DNA from: JAALKW01 sp033791145
GTDB taxonomy: Bacteria; Pseudomonadota; Gammaproteobacteria; Legionellales; Legionellaceae
DNA length: 17,686 bases
Direction of reading: 5' to 3'
NCBI GenBank assembly: GCA_033791145.1
Contig: JASJHH010000187.1
Coordinates: forward strand, 1 to 17,686
Position numbers and translations under genes: made by a program. The notes under the pieces are model-generated. The model worked only from the letters and a program-made list of their open reading frames with translations. It was not told the origin of the DNA and did no database searches. Shown in pieces: positions 7,404 through 13,791 of the stretch (position 1 is the first letter of the stretch; each line of letters begins with the position of its first letter).

Positions 7404-8529
7404 GCGGCCAAATGCCGCCAGGCACAACAAATGGGCTGGTTAGTTTTTTACGACCAACTAGCGCCATCAAAGCCGGTAAAATAACCAGTAACACCACGCA
7501 TAACATGCCTGCGTAGCGCAGTGCGTTTAAGTACACGCCCGGAAAAAACAAGACCAATAACATCGGCGGCAAGAAGGTGAGTAGGGCAAGTGCAACACCT
7601 TCTTTTCCACGCCGATTAAAATTTAAACCATCCGCTAAAAAGCTCATTAAGCACAGTGCCACGCCAAGAAATGCGGTGAGCATGCAAATGGAGGTAAACG
7701 TACGAAAAAATCGGTCAATGACTGTATTGTGAACGGCATATGCGAGTTGATTGGCAAGGCTTGTGGTTGGATGTGGGTTATGGGTTAAAGACATTAAGCC
7801 GTTCGGGCCATCGGCGGGCAGTGTGCCCATGATGACAGCATCCCAAGCAAAGTAACAAAAAAGCGGAATGAGCGATCCGATTAAAATCACAGATTTGAGT
7901 TGTTTTAAATTATGATTAAAATATTCACGTAAATTGGGCACGATAATAGCAAAGCAAAACGAGGTAATTAAAATCATGAGCGTATTGGGTATCGCGGCAG
8001 GTTCACTCCGGGCCCAATAATCAAGTTGGATAAAAGGCGAAATTAAAATCACAAGTAATAAATAAATGCCGAGTTTTCCGAACATAAGCACGCGATTGGC
8101 CCAATCAACCTGATGAATGCCGCCATATACAATAGCGCCAAAGCAGACTGTAAATAGACAGGTACTTTGCCAATCGGTCAGATGAATATGTATTAGGCTA
8201 AATACGCCTTGGAGTACATCTGAGCCACCTGAAATATAGGCAGATAAAAGCGCATATAAAAGTAATAAATAACTCACCCAAGTCACAATAAGCCCTGGTT
8301 TTCCTAATGTTTTCTCGGCCATTGAGAGCATGTGTTTGCCTGAAGGGACATATAAGTTCACTTCAAGCATTAAAAACGCGCCAATCGTCATAACAAGCCA
8401 GCAAAAAACGAGCGCAATCGATGAAGGAGCAAGGCCTGCAGCTGCATTGGCCATGGGGAGGGCGAGCATGCCGCCACCAATGGAGGTGCCGACAATCAGA
8501 AGAATGCCGCCGATTACTTTAGAGATCAT
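7354..8529 (-). CDS. Aromatic amino acid permease, TyrP/Mtr (HAAAP) type
   Basis: This is an inner-membrane proton-coupled amino acid transporter of the hydroxy/aromatic amino acid permease family (LeuT fold), probably for tyrosine or tryptophan. Its 391 residues are close to E. coli TyrP (403). The N-terminus MISKVIGGILLIVGTSIGGGMLALP carries the family's unwound first helix (GTSIGGGMLALP). About eleven hydrophobic segments follow, with FLMLEVNLY and SYLLLLYALLSAYISGG in the expected order. Multiple TyrP-like permeases are typical of Legionella, so the exact substrate cannot be assigned and I give no symbol. The ATG at 8529 has no clear ribosome-binding site. The OmpA-type lipoprotein gene ends 20 bases upstream on the same strand, so the two are probably co-transcribed. 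The 3' end overlaps the diiron/E2 gene by 50 bases. Confidence 0.88.
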   Translation of the reverse strand: MISKVIGGILLIVGTSIGGGMLALPMANAAAGLAPSSIALVFCWLVMTIGAFLMLEVNLYVPSGKHMLSMAEKTLGKPGLIVTWVSYLLLLYALLSAYISGGSDVLQGVFSLIHIHLTDWQSTCLFTVCFGAIVYGGIHQVDWANRVLMFGKLGIYLLLVILISPFIQLDYWARSEPAAIPNTLMILITSFCFAIIVPNLREYFNHNLKQLKSVILIGSLIPLFCYFAWDAVIMGTLPADGPNGLMSLTHNPHPTTSLANQLAYAVHNTVIDRFFRTFTSICMLTAFLGVALCLMSFLADGLNFNRRGKEGVALALLTFLPPMLLVLFFPGVYLNALRYAGMLCVVLLVILPALMALVGRKKLTSPFVVPGGIWPPMFLLCGAAGLLYVSI

Positions 8530-8549
8530 ATTTATCTAATTTATCTCAT

Positions 8550-9173
8550 TTATTTGGTCTTCATGTTTTCAGGAATAGGCAGTGGTCGTGTCACTTTATT
8601 GGTCCACCATTGAATTTCAATGCGTCTGTTATAGGCACTACCATGAACAATACGATTATTACCGATAGAAAAATGCTGACCTAAGCCTTCTGATTTAAGG
8701 CGTTGGGCAGGTACCCCTTTGGCCCAAAGAAAAGTGAGCATGGTCTCAGCGCGCGCTTTAGAGAGTTTGTTTTGCAGTGATTTTTTTCCGACGTTATCAG
8801 TAAAGCCTGCGACGATAAATTGGCTGCATGGGAAAAGCTTGACGAATTTTGCGATGTTATTTAATGCAGCAAATTCAGTGTCATCAAAATCAGGGCTATT
8901 AAATAAATAATAAGGGTCTGTTGGTATGATGAGCGTCATTTTGTCGCCTTGCTGGACAAACTGTATTGCTTGCGAAGCAAGGTGGCGAATGGTTGTTCGT
9001 GCAATCGTATTACGTTCAGCACGCGTGTGAAAAGTGGGTTTTCCACACACGTCCGAATCGCCTAAATCAAATTTATCGGCTTTAAAATGATTAAAAGGTG
9101 GCTGAAAACAACTACTTAAGCAAGTTATTGTGAATAATATAAGCGCTAGCTGTTTGAATGTTTTAGTTATCAT
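8550..9173 (-). CDS. OmpA-family outer-membrane lipoprotein (IcmN/DotK-like, tentative)
   Basis: The 207-residue precursor has a lipoprotein signal peptide: a basic start, a hydrophobic core LALILFTIT and the lipobox L19-S-S-C22. Phe follows the cysteine, so outer-membrane sorting is expected. Residues about 75-195 are an OmpA C-terminal domain that should bind peptidoglycan. Key features are LIIPTDPYYLFNSPDF, VAGFTDNVGKKSLQNKLSKARAETML (the Asp and Arg that hold diaminopimelate) and the closing NRRIEIQWW. Size, lipobox plus OmpA layout, and phrases such as LIIPTD and TFLWAKGV recall IcmN/DotK, a lipoprotein of the Legionella/Coxiella Dot/Icm type IV secretion system. This is from memory of that family, and no other icm/dot gene lies in the window. 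The alternative is a general Pal-like lipoprotein. It is divergent from kup and upstream of the TyrP-like permease. Confidence 0.85.
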   Translation of the reverse strand: MITKTFKQLALILFTITCLSSCFQPPFNHFKADKFDLGDSDVCGKPTFHTRAERNTIARTTIRHLASQAIQFVQQGDKMTLIIPTDPYYLFNSPDFDDTEFAALNNIAKFVKLFPCSQFIVAGFTDNVGKKSLQNKLSKARAETMLTFLWAKGVPAQRLKSEGLGQHFSIGNNRIVHGSAYNRRIEIQWWTNKVTRPLPIPENMKTK

Positions 9174-9223
9174 AAGTGATTAGAATTATCATGCAATGTA
9201 TGAAGTATTTATTATGATAGAGT

Positions 9224-9252
9224 TTGTACGTGTTGTGCAATCAAAATATGTT
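9224..9252 (+). promoter_or_regulatory. Putative sigma-70 promoter of kup
   Basis: TTGTAC (9224-9229) and TATGTT (9247-9252) are separated by 17 bases. Transcription would start near 9259. This excludes the TTG at 9224 as the translation start and supports an initiation codon at 9272 or, better, 9290. Confidence 0.55.
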
Positions 9253-9289
9253 ACGCTTTGATGATAAATGGATGTTGATTGTGAGTGAA

Positions 9290-11170
9290 ATGGACAAAAA
9301 AAAGCGCGAGTTATCAGCAGGCTTAACGCTTGCAGCCCTCGGTGTGGTCTATGGCGATATTGGCACGAGCCCGCTATATGCGATGCGTGAGTCACTCGGT
9401 GGCTTGCCAATTAATATCACAGATGTTTTAGGGATATTGTCTCTTATTTTTTGGTCGCTCGCGCTTGTTATTTCGATTAAATATTTATTTTTACTCTTTC
9501 GTGCAGACAATGATGGTGAAGGCGGTATTTTGGCTTTACTTGCTTTAAGTAAAAATACAGCGACCAATCGTGCACGTTTTTTCTTTGTATTAGGTATTTT
9601 AGGTGCGGGGCTCATGCTGGGTGACGGTATGTTAACGCCTGCCATTTCTGTGATGAGCGCAATTGAAGGCGTTAATGTTGCCGTGCCCAGTTTATCGAAA
9701 TATATATTACCGATGACCTGCGTTATTTTAGTACTTTTGTTTAGCATGCAATCGTTAGGAACAGCACGAATTGGTCGGCTCTTTGGCCCCATGATTTTGA
9801 TTTGGTTTGTGACCATTGCATTACTTGGGGTGAATAAAATTGTTAATAATCCTGTGGTACTCAAAGCAATCAATCCGATGTATGCGGTTGATTTTTTTAA
9901 AACCAATGGCTGGACAGGTTATGCGTTATTAGGCGGTATTTTCTTAGTCATCACAGGGGGTGAAGCACTTTATGCGGACTTAGGGCATTTCGGAAAAAGC
10001 CCTATTCGAATGAGTTGGTTTTTAATCGCATTTCCAGCGCTTGTTTTAAATTATTTTGGACAAGGGGCTTATTTATTACAACATCCAGAGGCAATCGATA
10101 ATCCATTTTATTATTTAGCACCGAGCTGGTTTGCAGTGCCTTTGCTCGTGATTGCAACGTGTGCGACGATTATTGCATCGCAAGCTGTGATTTCAGCCAC
10201 GTTCTCGCTCATGCGTCAAGCAGTATTACTGGGCTTATATCCACATTTATCTATTATTCAAACCTCTGATGAAAAACGCGGGCAAATTTATATTCCTCAA
10301 GTAAACATGATTTTAGCCATAGGCACGCTCTTATTAGTGTTGGTTTTTAAACATGCGAGTGCCATGACGCATGCTTATGGAATAGCCGTGAATTTAGAGG
10401 GTTTATTAAGTTTATTATTAGTGGCTTATGTCGCAATAAAATATTGGCACTGGCACTGGCTTAAAATTGCGGTAATATTTTTAAGTTTTGGGATGATAGA
10501 TTTAGCGTTTTTGGGTGCGAATATTCAAAAACTTTTCACAGGCGGCTGGATTCCAATTGCCTTTGCGAGTGTTTCAGCTTTTGTGATGTATACCTGGAAC
10601 AAAGGCCGTGTTTATCTTAAAGAAACGTATTATGCAAAACAAGAAGCCATGTCTAAAACACTGCGTCAGCTGGATTATAAAAGTTTAACGCGTGTGCCAA
10701 ATACAACCGCAATTTTTATTACTGATATTTATGATCAAAGTGGTGGGAGTTTTTTAAATTTTTTAAAACTAAATCGCACGCTGCCTGAGCATATTTTATT
10801 GGTTAAATATCGCGTTGATCCCATTCCGTATGTTTCGTCGGTGAATCGCTTTGAGGTTAATATATTAAAAGAAAATATTTGTGAATTGATTTTGCATTAT
10901 GGCTTTATGGACGCAGTATCTATTCCACAAGCGCTTTTTCTTGCGAATGAACGCAAAATTTTGCCTTTTGAAATTAATGTGAATAAAGCACGATATATGA
11001 TTGAAATTCCAAATGTATTAGCCTCACGCGCAAAACGCACGCTGTGGTTTTATTGGCAGGAAAAACTATTTGCGTTTTTAGTACGAAATTACTCAGCGAA
11101 TTTTAATATTGAATTTTATCAATTGCCTTATGATAGAACCGTTGCGATAGGGATGTATTGTTTGATTTAG
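9290..11170 (+). CDS. kup: Kup potassium uptake protein
   Basis: Kup is a constitutive, low-affinity, proton-coupled potassium importer of the inner membrane (KUP/HAK/KT family). The N-terminus LTLAALGVVYGDIGTSPLYA is the family signature and is followed by about twelve membrane segments, including GGILALLALS, GLMLGDGMLTPAISVMSAIEG and GGEALYADLGHFG. A soluble C-terminal part (about 435-626) is typical of the family. The open frame extends upstream to a TTG at 9224, but that lies in the likely promoter. The ATG at 9290 gives 626 residues with eleven before LTLAALG, almost the same as E. coli Kup (622, ten before); an ATG at 9272 is the alternative. Ribosome-binding sites are weak for all of them. 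It is divergent from the lipoprotein gene and followed by a 333-base gene-free region. Confidence 0.95.
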   Translation: MDKKKRELSAGLTLAALGVVYGDIGTSPLYAMRESLGGLPINITDVLGILSLIFWSLALVISIKYLFLLFRADNDGEGGILALLALSKNTATNRARFFFVLGILGAGLMLGDGMLTPAISVMSAIEGVNVAVPSLSKYILPMTCVILVLLFSMQSLGTARIGRLFGPMILIWFVTIALLGVNKIVNNPVVLKAINPMYAVDFFKTNGWTGYALLGGIFLVITGGEALYADLGHFGKSPIRMSWFLIAFPALVLNYFGQGAYLLQHPEAIDNPFYYLAPSWFAVPLLVIATCATIIASQAVISATFSLMRQAVLLGLYPHLSIIQTSDEKRGQIYIPQVNMILAIGTLLLVLVFKHASAMTHAYGIAVNLEGLLSLLLVAYVAIKYWHWHWLKIAVIFLSFGMIDLAFLGANIQKLFTGGWIPIAFASVSAFVMYTWNKGRVYLKETYYAKQEAMSKTLRQLDYKSLTRVPNTTAIFITDIYDQSGGSFLNFLKLNRTLPEHILLVKYRVDPIPYVSSVNRFEVNILKENICELILHYGFMDAVSIPQALFLANERKILPFEINVNKARYMIEIPNVLASRAKRTLWFYWQEKLFAFLVRNYSANFNIEFYQLPYDRTVAIGMYCLI

Positions 11171-11376
11171 TTGCTGTAGCTCCCTAGGTACGTCTTTGCG
11201 GGCTGACGTATCCCCACGAATATTTTTCAGCTATGCCTCATTAAAAGCATATTGAAAATGCACGAATTGGCATAAGATTGACCTATAAGGTTATTATATA
11301 AACTCGGTGAAATAATAAATGCGCTTTTCATTCGACTGGTTAATGAAGGCATGCATTGTCATGAATGGATTTTTTT
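11171..11376. other. Gene-free region after kup, with a nested hairpin at 11177-11233
   Basis: No open frame here resembles a protein. Next to the kup stop, TACGTC (11189-11194) pairs with GACGTA (11205-11210) around a 10-base loop. An outer pair TAGCT (11177-11181) / AGCTA (11229-11233) encloses it, so the kup transcript could end in a branched hairpin. No T tract follows directly, so a classic intrinsic terminator is not supported. Further on, TTCATT and AATGAA form a short inverted repeat around 11327-11347. The rest is A/T-rich with nothing I recognise. Confidence 0.35.
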
Positions 11377-11492
11377 TGTCCAAAACTTGACAATACACAT
11401 AGCAGAAGGGCGTTCTAAATAACTTTTCGTCTAAAGCTATGACCTATTGTCAACTAAAACTTAAGGCTAGTTGGAAGGGGTAACCCTGGACA
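11377..11492. repeat. Nested inverted-repeat element: structured RNA gene or MITE-like remnant
   Basis: A 116-base block is bounded by TGTCCA (11377-11382) and TGGACA (11487-11492). Inside it, TTGACAATA (11387-11395) pairs with TATTGTCAA (11445-11453). Continuing the same stem after a small internal loop, CATAGC (11398-11403) pairs with GCTATG (11436-11441). Within that loop AGAA/TTCT can form a small hairpin (11404-11416). A second domain is AGGG-GTAA-CCCT (11477-11488), a hairpin with a GNRA-type tetraloop, flanked by CTAGT (11467-11471) and ACTAG (11494-11498). A run of seven T precedes the left end. Two readings fit: a small structured RNA, or a miniature transposable element with short terminal repeats. 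No flanking target duplication and no transposase are visible. Confidence 0.4.
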
Positions 11493-11503
11493 CACTAGTA
11501 CTA

Positions 11504-11716
11504 TTATTCCTTGATTACTTGAACATGCGTTGCAAAAGCGCCTTTTTCGCCTTGTTTTAACGTGTAGCTGATATGTTGTCCTGCTTTGAGTTCTTTGTAG
11601 CCGGCTGCTTGAACTTCAGAAAAATGAACAAATATTTCTTGGTTATCTGTCTCTGCTTTGATGAACCCATATCCTTTGATTTTATTGAATCGTATGACGG
11701 TACCTGTGTGTTGCAT
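11504..11716 (-). CDS. Cold shock domain protein, CspA family
   Basis: This is a single cold-shock domain of 70 residues, the standard length, which binds single-stranded RNA/DNA and melts RNA structure. The RNA-binding motifs are KGYGFI (RNP1) and IFVHFSEV (RNP2), in the normal order after TGTVIRFN. The ATG at 11716 has AGGAA seven bases upstream. On the minus strand an extended -10, TGCTATACT, is present at 11757-11765. That gives a leader of roughly 35 bases, shorter than the 160-base leader of cold-inducible cspA, so this copy may not be strongly cold-induced. It is divergent from the small helical unknown at 11851. Which paralogue it is (CspC, CspD or CspE) cannot be decided, so no symbol is given. 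Confidence 0.95.
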   Translation of the reverse strand: MQHTGTVIRFNKIKGYGFIKAETDNQEIFVHFSEVQAAGYKELKAGQHISYTLKQGEKGAFATHVQVIKE

Positions 11717-11756
11717 GGTATTGTTCCTATTATTTAAGCTTTCAGAGAAAGTAAGA

Positions 11757-11803
11757 AGTATAGCATGTATCTCATGTGAGGTATTTGATCACTGTGTTAT
11801 AGT
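11757..11803. promoter_or_regulatory. Divergent promoter region: csp (-) and the gene at 11851 (+)
   Basis: Two back-to-back extended -10 elements are visible. On the minus strand, TGC-TATACT (-10 at 11757-11762) faces csp. On the plus strand, TGT-TATAGT (-10 at 11798-11803) faces the gene at 11851. Neither has a good -35 at the usual distance, which is typical of extended -10 promoters. Confidence 0.45.
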
Positions 11804-11850
11804 GTTTGTCTTTTTAGATAGGTAGCGATACAAGCAGCGAGATTTAAAAC

Positions 11851-12303
11851 ATGACACTCCCTTTGTTTTTTTTAAGAAATAAGCAAGCAACACGCAATCA
11901 TTTGATAGCGCTGTTTTCTCGTGCAAATCAAACAGAAGACATGGATAAAAGTCTTTTGTTTTATACGAAAATATTAAATATAGATAATTTAGAGAATTAT
12001 TTTAGCGAACAAGAAGTGGCAGATGTTTACTATAATCGTTCTGTTAACTATACAGAAATAGCCGATTTTCATTTTAAAGAAGAGGCTTATAAAACGGCAC
12101 ACGAGTTTATGCGCTATGCGTTGTCAGATGTAAAAAATGCAGAAATTCGATATCTTAAACCAGAGGATAAAGCGGTTTGCTCTAAGCGGATGACTGAATA
12201 TGAAGCAAACCGCCAGCTTGTGCTCGTTGAGCAAAAAAAAGCTGACGTAGATTTTGAATTAGTGGAGGGCTATACAATAGCGAGCTATATGAGCAGCATG
12301 TGA
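11851..12303 (+). CDS. Small helical protein of unknown function
   Basis: I recognise no family. The 150-residue product is soluble, without signal peptide or membrane segment, and appears almost wholly helical. A stretch around residues 35-100 (KSLLFYTKILNIDNLENYF, then VADVYYNRSVNYTEIADF, then AYKTAHEFMRYALSDVKNAE) has spacing reminiscent of two or three TPR-like helix pairs. NxxVNYTEIADFHFKEEAY is the most repeat-like part. A TPR-type partner-binding role is therefore conceivable, but this is inference from helix pattern only. The ATG at 11851 has only a weak upstream GAG. An extended -10 (11798-11803) lies about 50 bases upstream. The last 19 bases overlap the convergent cysteine-rich gene. 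Confidence 0.6.
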   Translation: MTLPLFFLRNKQATRNHLIALFSRANQTEDMDKSLLFYTKILNIDNLENYFSEQEVADVYYNRSVNYTEIADFHFKEEAYKTAHEFMRYALSDVKNAEIRYLKPEDKAVCSKRMTEYEANRQLVLVEQKKADVDFELVEGYTIASYMSSM

Positions 12304-12650
12304 CTAATATACTGCTGCTCTTTGTTATGCGCAGTGTTTTGATATTTACAATGATAGGTATGATTCTCTTTGACTAGATGGTCACCACAATTACTGCCTG
12401 TGCAGCATTTAACATAGCTATACCCATAAGCACAGTTTTTGCTATCAACAGTAATTGATTGATTAGGGGCAAGCGTTTGAATAACACGATTCTGACCCGT
12501 ATTGCTTGCAGTTGTGACGATTAAATTTTGGGTTCCGGTGTTGGAGACTGTGCAAGCTTCGCAAGATAGAGCGTATATGCTACATGCTAATATCATCAAT
12601 AAAACATAACCTGTTCTTATTCTTTTCTTAGGTTGGTCAGTAATATTCAT
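12285..12650 (-). CDS. Small secreted cysteine-rich protein, unknown function
   Basis: This unrecognised 121-residue protein has a basic start (PKKRIRTG) and then a hydrophobic stretch YVLLMILACSIYALS (about 15-29). CEA|C follows, so a signal-peptidase cut before Cys33 is plausible. A lipobox is not convincing. After that cut the mature part holds Cys33, 73, 82, 83, 88 and 101, enough for three disulfides, with Asn/Thr/Ser-rich beta-prone sequence between them (SNTGTQNLIVTTASNTG, LAPNQSITVDS). It is most likely a small disulfide-stabilised periplasmic or exported protein. The ATG at 12650 has AGGAG six bases upstream, and that site is half of a 9-base inverted repeat. The DUF1460 gene ends 82 bases upstream on the same strand. 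The 3' end overlaps the helical gene by 19 bases. Confidence 0.65.
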   Translation of the reverse strand: MNITDQPKKRIRTGYVLLMILACSIYALSCEACTVSNTGTQNLIVTTASNTGQNRVIQTLAPNQSITVDSKNCAYGYSYVKCCTGSNCGDHLVKENHTYHCKYQNTAHNKEQQYISHMLLI

Positions 12651-12654
12651 GACG

Positions 12655-12697
12655 CTCTCCTACCTGTTTTTTTGCATGCTTTATAAGCGTAGGAGAG
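12655..12697 (-). promoter_or_regulatory. Leader hairpin sequestering the ribosome-binding site of the gene at 12650
   Basis: CTCTCCTAC (12655-12663) and GTAGGAGAG (12689-12697) form a perfect 9-base inverted repeat with a 25-base loop. In the minus-strand transcript the upstream arm is CUCUCCUAC, a near-ideal anti-ribosome-binding-site. The downstream arm GUAGGAGAG carries the AGGAG that serves the ATG at 12650. The loop can add a small GCTT-ATA-AAGC hairpin. The layout is that of a translational switch (RNA thermometer, protein-binding operator or coupling-dependent opening). No T tract follows, so it is not an intrinsic terminator. Confidence 0.55.
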
Positions 12698-12732
12698 TAT
12701 TTGATGTTTTACAAAATTTGATTTCTATAGTT

Positions 12733-13719
12733 TTATCCGCAATATCCAGCACGGGGTTTGTTTGGCACAACCACTTGAATATTAATGCCTCGAATGGTTG
12801 GGCTTTTTCGTGCTTTTTTAAGATAATTAATCAGTGACATGTCACTGATTTTTTTCTCTTGGAGTGAGGCATGACGAAAGCGGAGTTCGCCATTTTTTCG
12901 AAAGACAAATCCCATGTGTGACACATCAAGGCGTGTTCCAATTTGTTCTTCAAGGTTCCAATTAGGGCGAATAATTTCAAGGATGGCGCCATTTGGAATT
13001 TGATTAAAAAGGGCGTAGTTGGCTCGGCCTTTGTCATCAAACAATGCAGTCAGTGGTATATAGGGAATATCTACTGTTGCTGCTTTTAAGTTTTTCCCGG
13101 CTTGTTTTAAGGCTTCGAACTGTTTTGTTTTTTCTTCGGCGGATGCATCTGGAAGTCGAATACGTGTGCGAGACAACTTGGCATACCAATTGGGTTTATT
13201 AATAAACGTTGTTGAAATTTTTGCAATGGATTGATGATTGGGGTCCACTAAATCTTGTGTGATATCTTTGAAAACACCTGTTTTTTGATTGTTGGGATTC
13301 CAATCAAGTGATGTAAAATGGTTTCGGGTGGTAAACGAAACGTGTCCATCTTGGTAACGAATGCATTGAATACATTTTGTAAATGCATCAAAATTGGGAG
13401 AAAGAGCAATCGCAACGACGGTGTCTACATAGGTTTCACAATCAAAAATATCGGTGCGGTATAAAGGCCCTTGGTCATAATCGGCATGAGGACCTTCGCC
13501 AAGCGCGTTATATTGGAAAGGTTTATTTAAAAAATAACGGCTAATTTGATTCAGACGAGTCGGCATGGGTGTCGGCTTGGCATCAAGCGTGTGGTATAGT
13601 TTCTGAATGCTTTTGTTAGCTGTGAGTTGTGTGCTTTCGGCCGTTATGGCGGAATTAGATAAAAAACTTAGGGTTATTATAAAGCTGATTGCTTTTAAAT
13701 TGCGCTTTAAGTTACTCAT
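12733..13719 (-). CDS. DUF1460 periplasmic protein (NlpC/P60-like amidase fold)
   Basis: DUF1460 proteins have an NlpC/P60-like cysteine peptidase/amidase fold and are thought to act on cell-wall peptides or similar amides. Landmarks are GPLYRTDIFDCETYVDTVVAIAL (nucleophile Cys94 counted from the start chosen here), IRYQDGHVSFTTRNHFTSLDW and DVSHMGFVF (His268). RFRHAS (His283) follows, in the family order. From the ATG at 13719 the product is 328 residues and starts with a clear signal peptide, MSNLKRNLKAISFIITLSFL, with likely cleavage after SAITA. The upstream ATG at 13755 would spoil this signal and lies upstream of the probable -10 (13746-13751), so it is rejected. It is divergent from spmA across a region holding a 14-base palindrome. 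Confidence 0.85.
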   Translation of the reverse strand: MSNLKRNLKAISFIITLSFLSNSAITAESTQLTANKSIQKLYHTLDAKPTPMPTRLNQISRYFLNKPFQYNALGEGPHADYDQGPLYRTDIFDCETYVDTVVAIALSPNFDAFTKCIQCIRYQDGHVSFTTRNHFTSLDWNPNNQKTGVFKDITQDLVDPNHQSIAKISTTFINKPNWYAKLSRTRIRLPDASAEEKTKQFEALKQAGKNLKAATVDIPYIPLTALFDDKGRANYALFNQIPNGAILEIIRPNWNLEEQIGTRLDVSHMGFVFRKNGELRFRHASLQEKKISDMSLINYLKKARKSPTIRGINIQVVVPNKPRAGYCG

Positions 13720-13745
13720 GAGTGATATTTTAATAGAATATAGTG

Positions 13746-13773
13746 AATATAGCATATAGCATAACGCGTTATG
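13746..13773. promoter_or_regulatory. Perfect 14-bp palindrome and extended -10 between the DUF1460 gene and spmA
   Basis: CATAACGCGTTATG (13760-13773) is a perfect palindrome placed near the -35 position of a minus-strand extended -10, TGC-TATATT (-10 at 13746-13751). Direct repeats of AATATAG lie next to it. This looks like an operator or activator site serving one or both divergent genes. I do not recognise the regulator. Confidence 0.5.
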
Positions 13774-13791
13774 TAACTAAGGAACAAATAT

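Noticed and set aside
9349..9906. 185-codon open frame on the minus strand inside kup
   Set aside because: It lies antisense to the strongly conserved Kup N-terminal half, has no ribosome-binding site and shows no family resemblance.
11387..11420. TTGACA at 11387 as a promoter -35
   Set aside because: No acceptable -10 lies 16-18 bases downstream; the hexamer is one arm of a long inverted repeat instead.
12655..12697. Hairpin as an intrinsic terminator of the DUF1460 gene
   Set aside because: No U tract follows it on the minus-strand transcript, and its second arm coincides with the next gene's ribosome-binding site.
12649..12837. 62-codon plus-strand frame across the gap between the Cys-rich and DUF1460 genes
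   Set aside because: Most of it is antisense to the DUF1460 gene end and the leader hairpin, and its start lacks a ribosome-binding site.
13720..13755. ATG at 13755 as start of the DUF1460 gene
   Set aside because: It would add twelve residues before a normal signal peptide and lies upstream of the likely -10 element.
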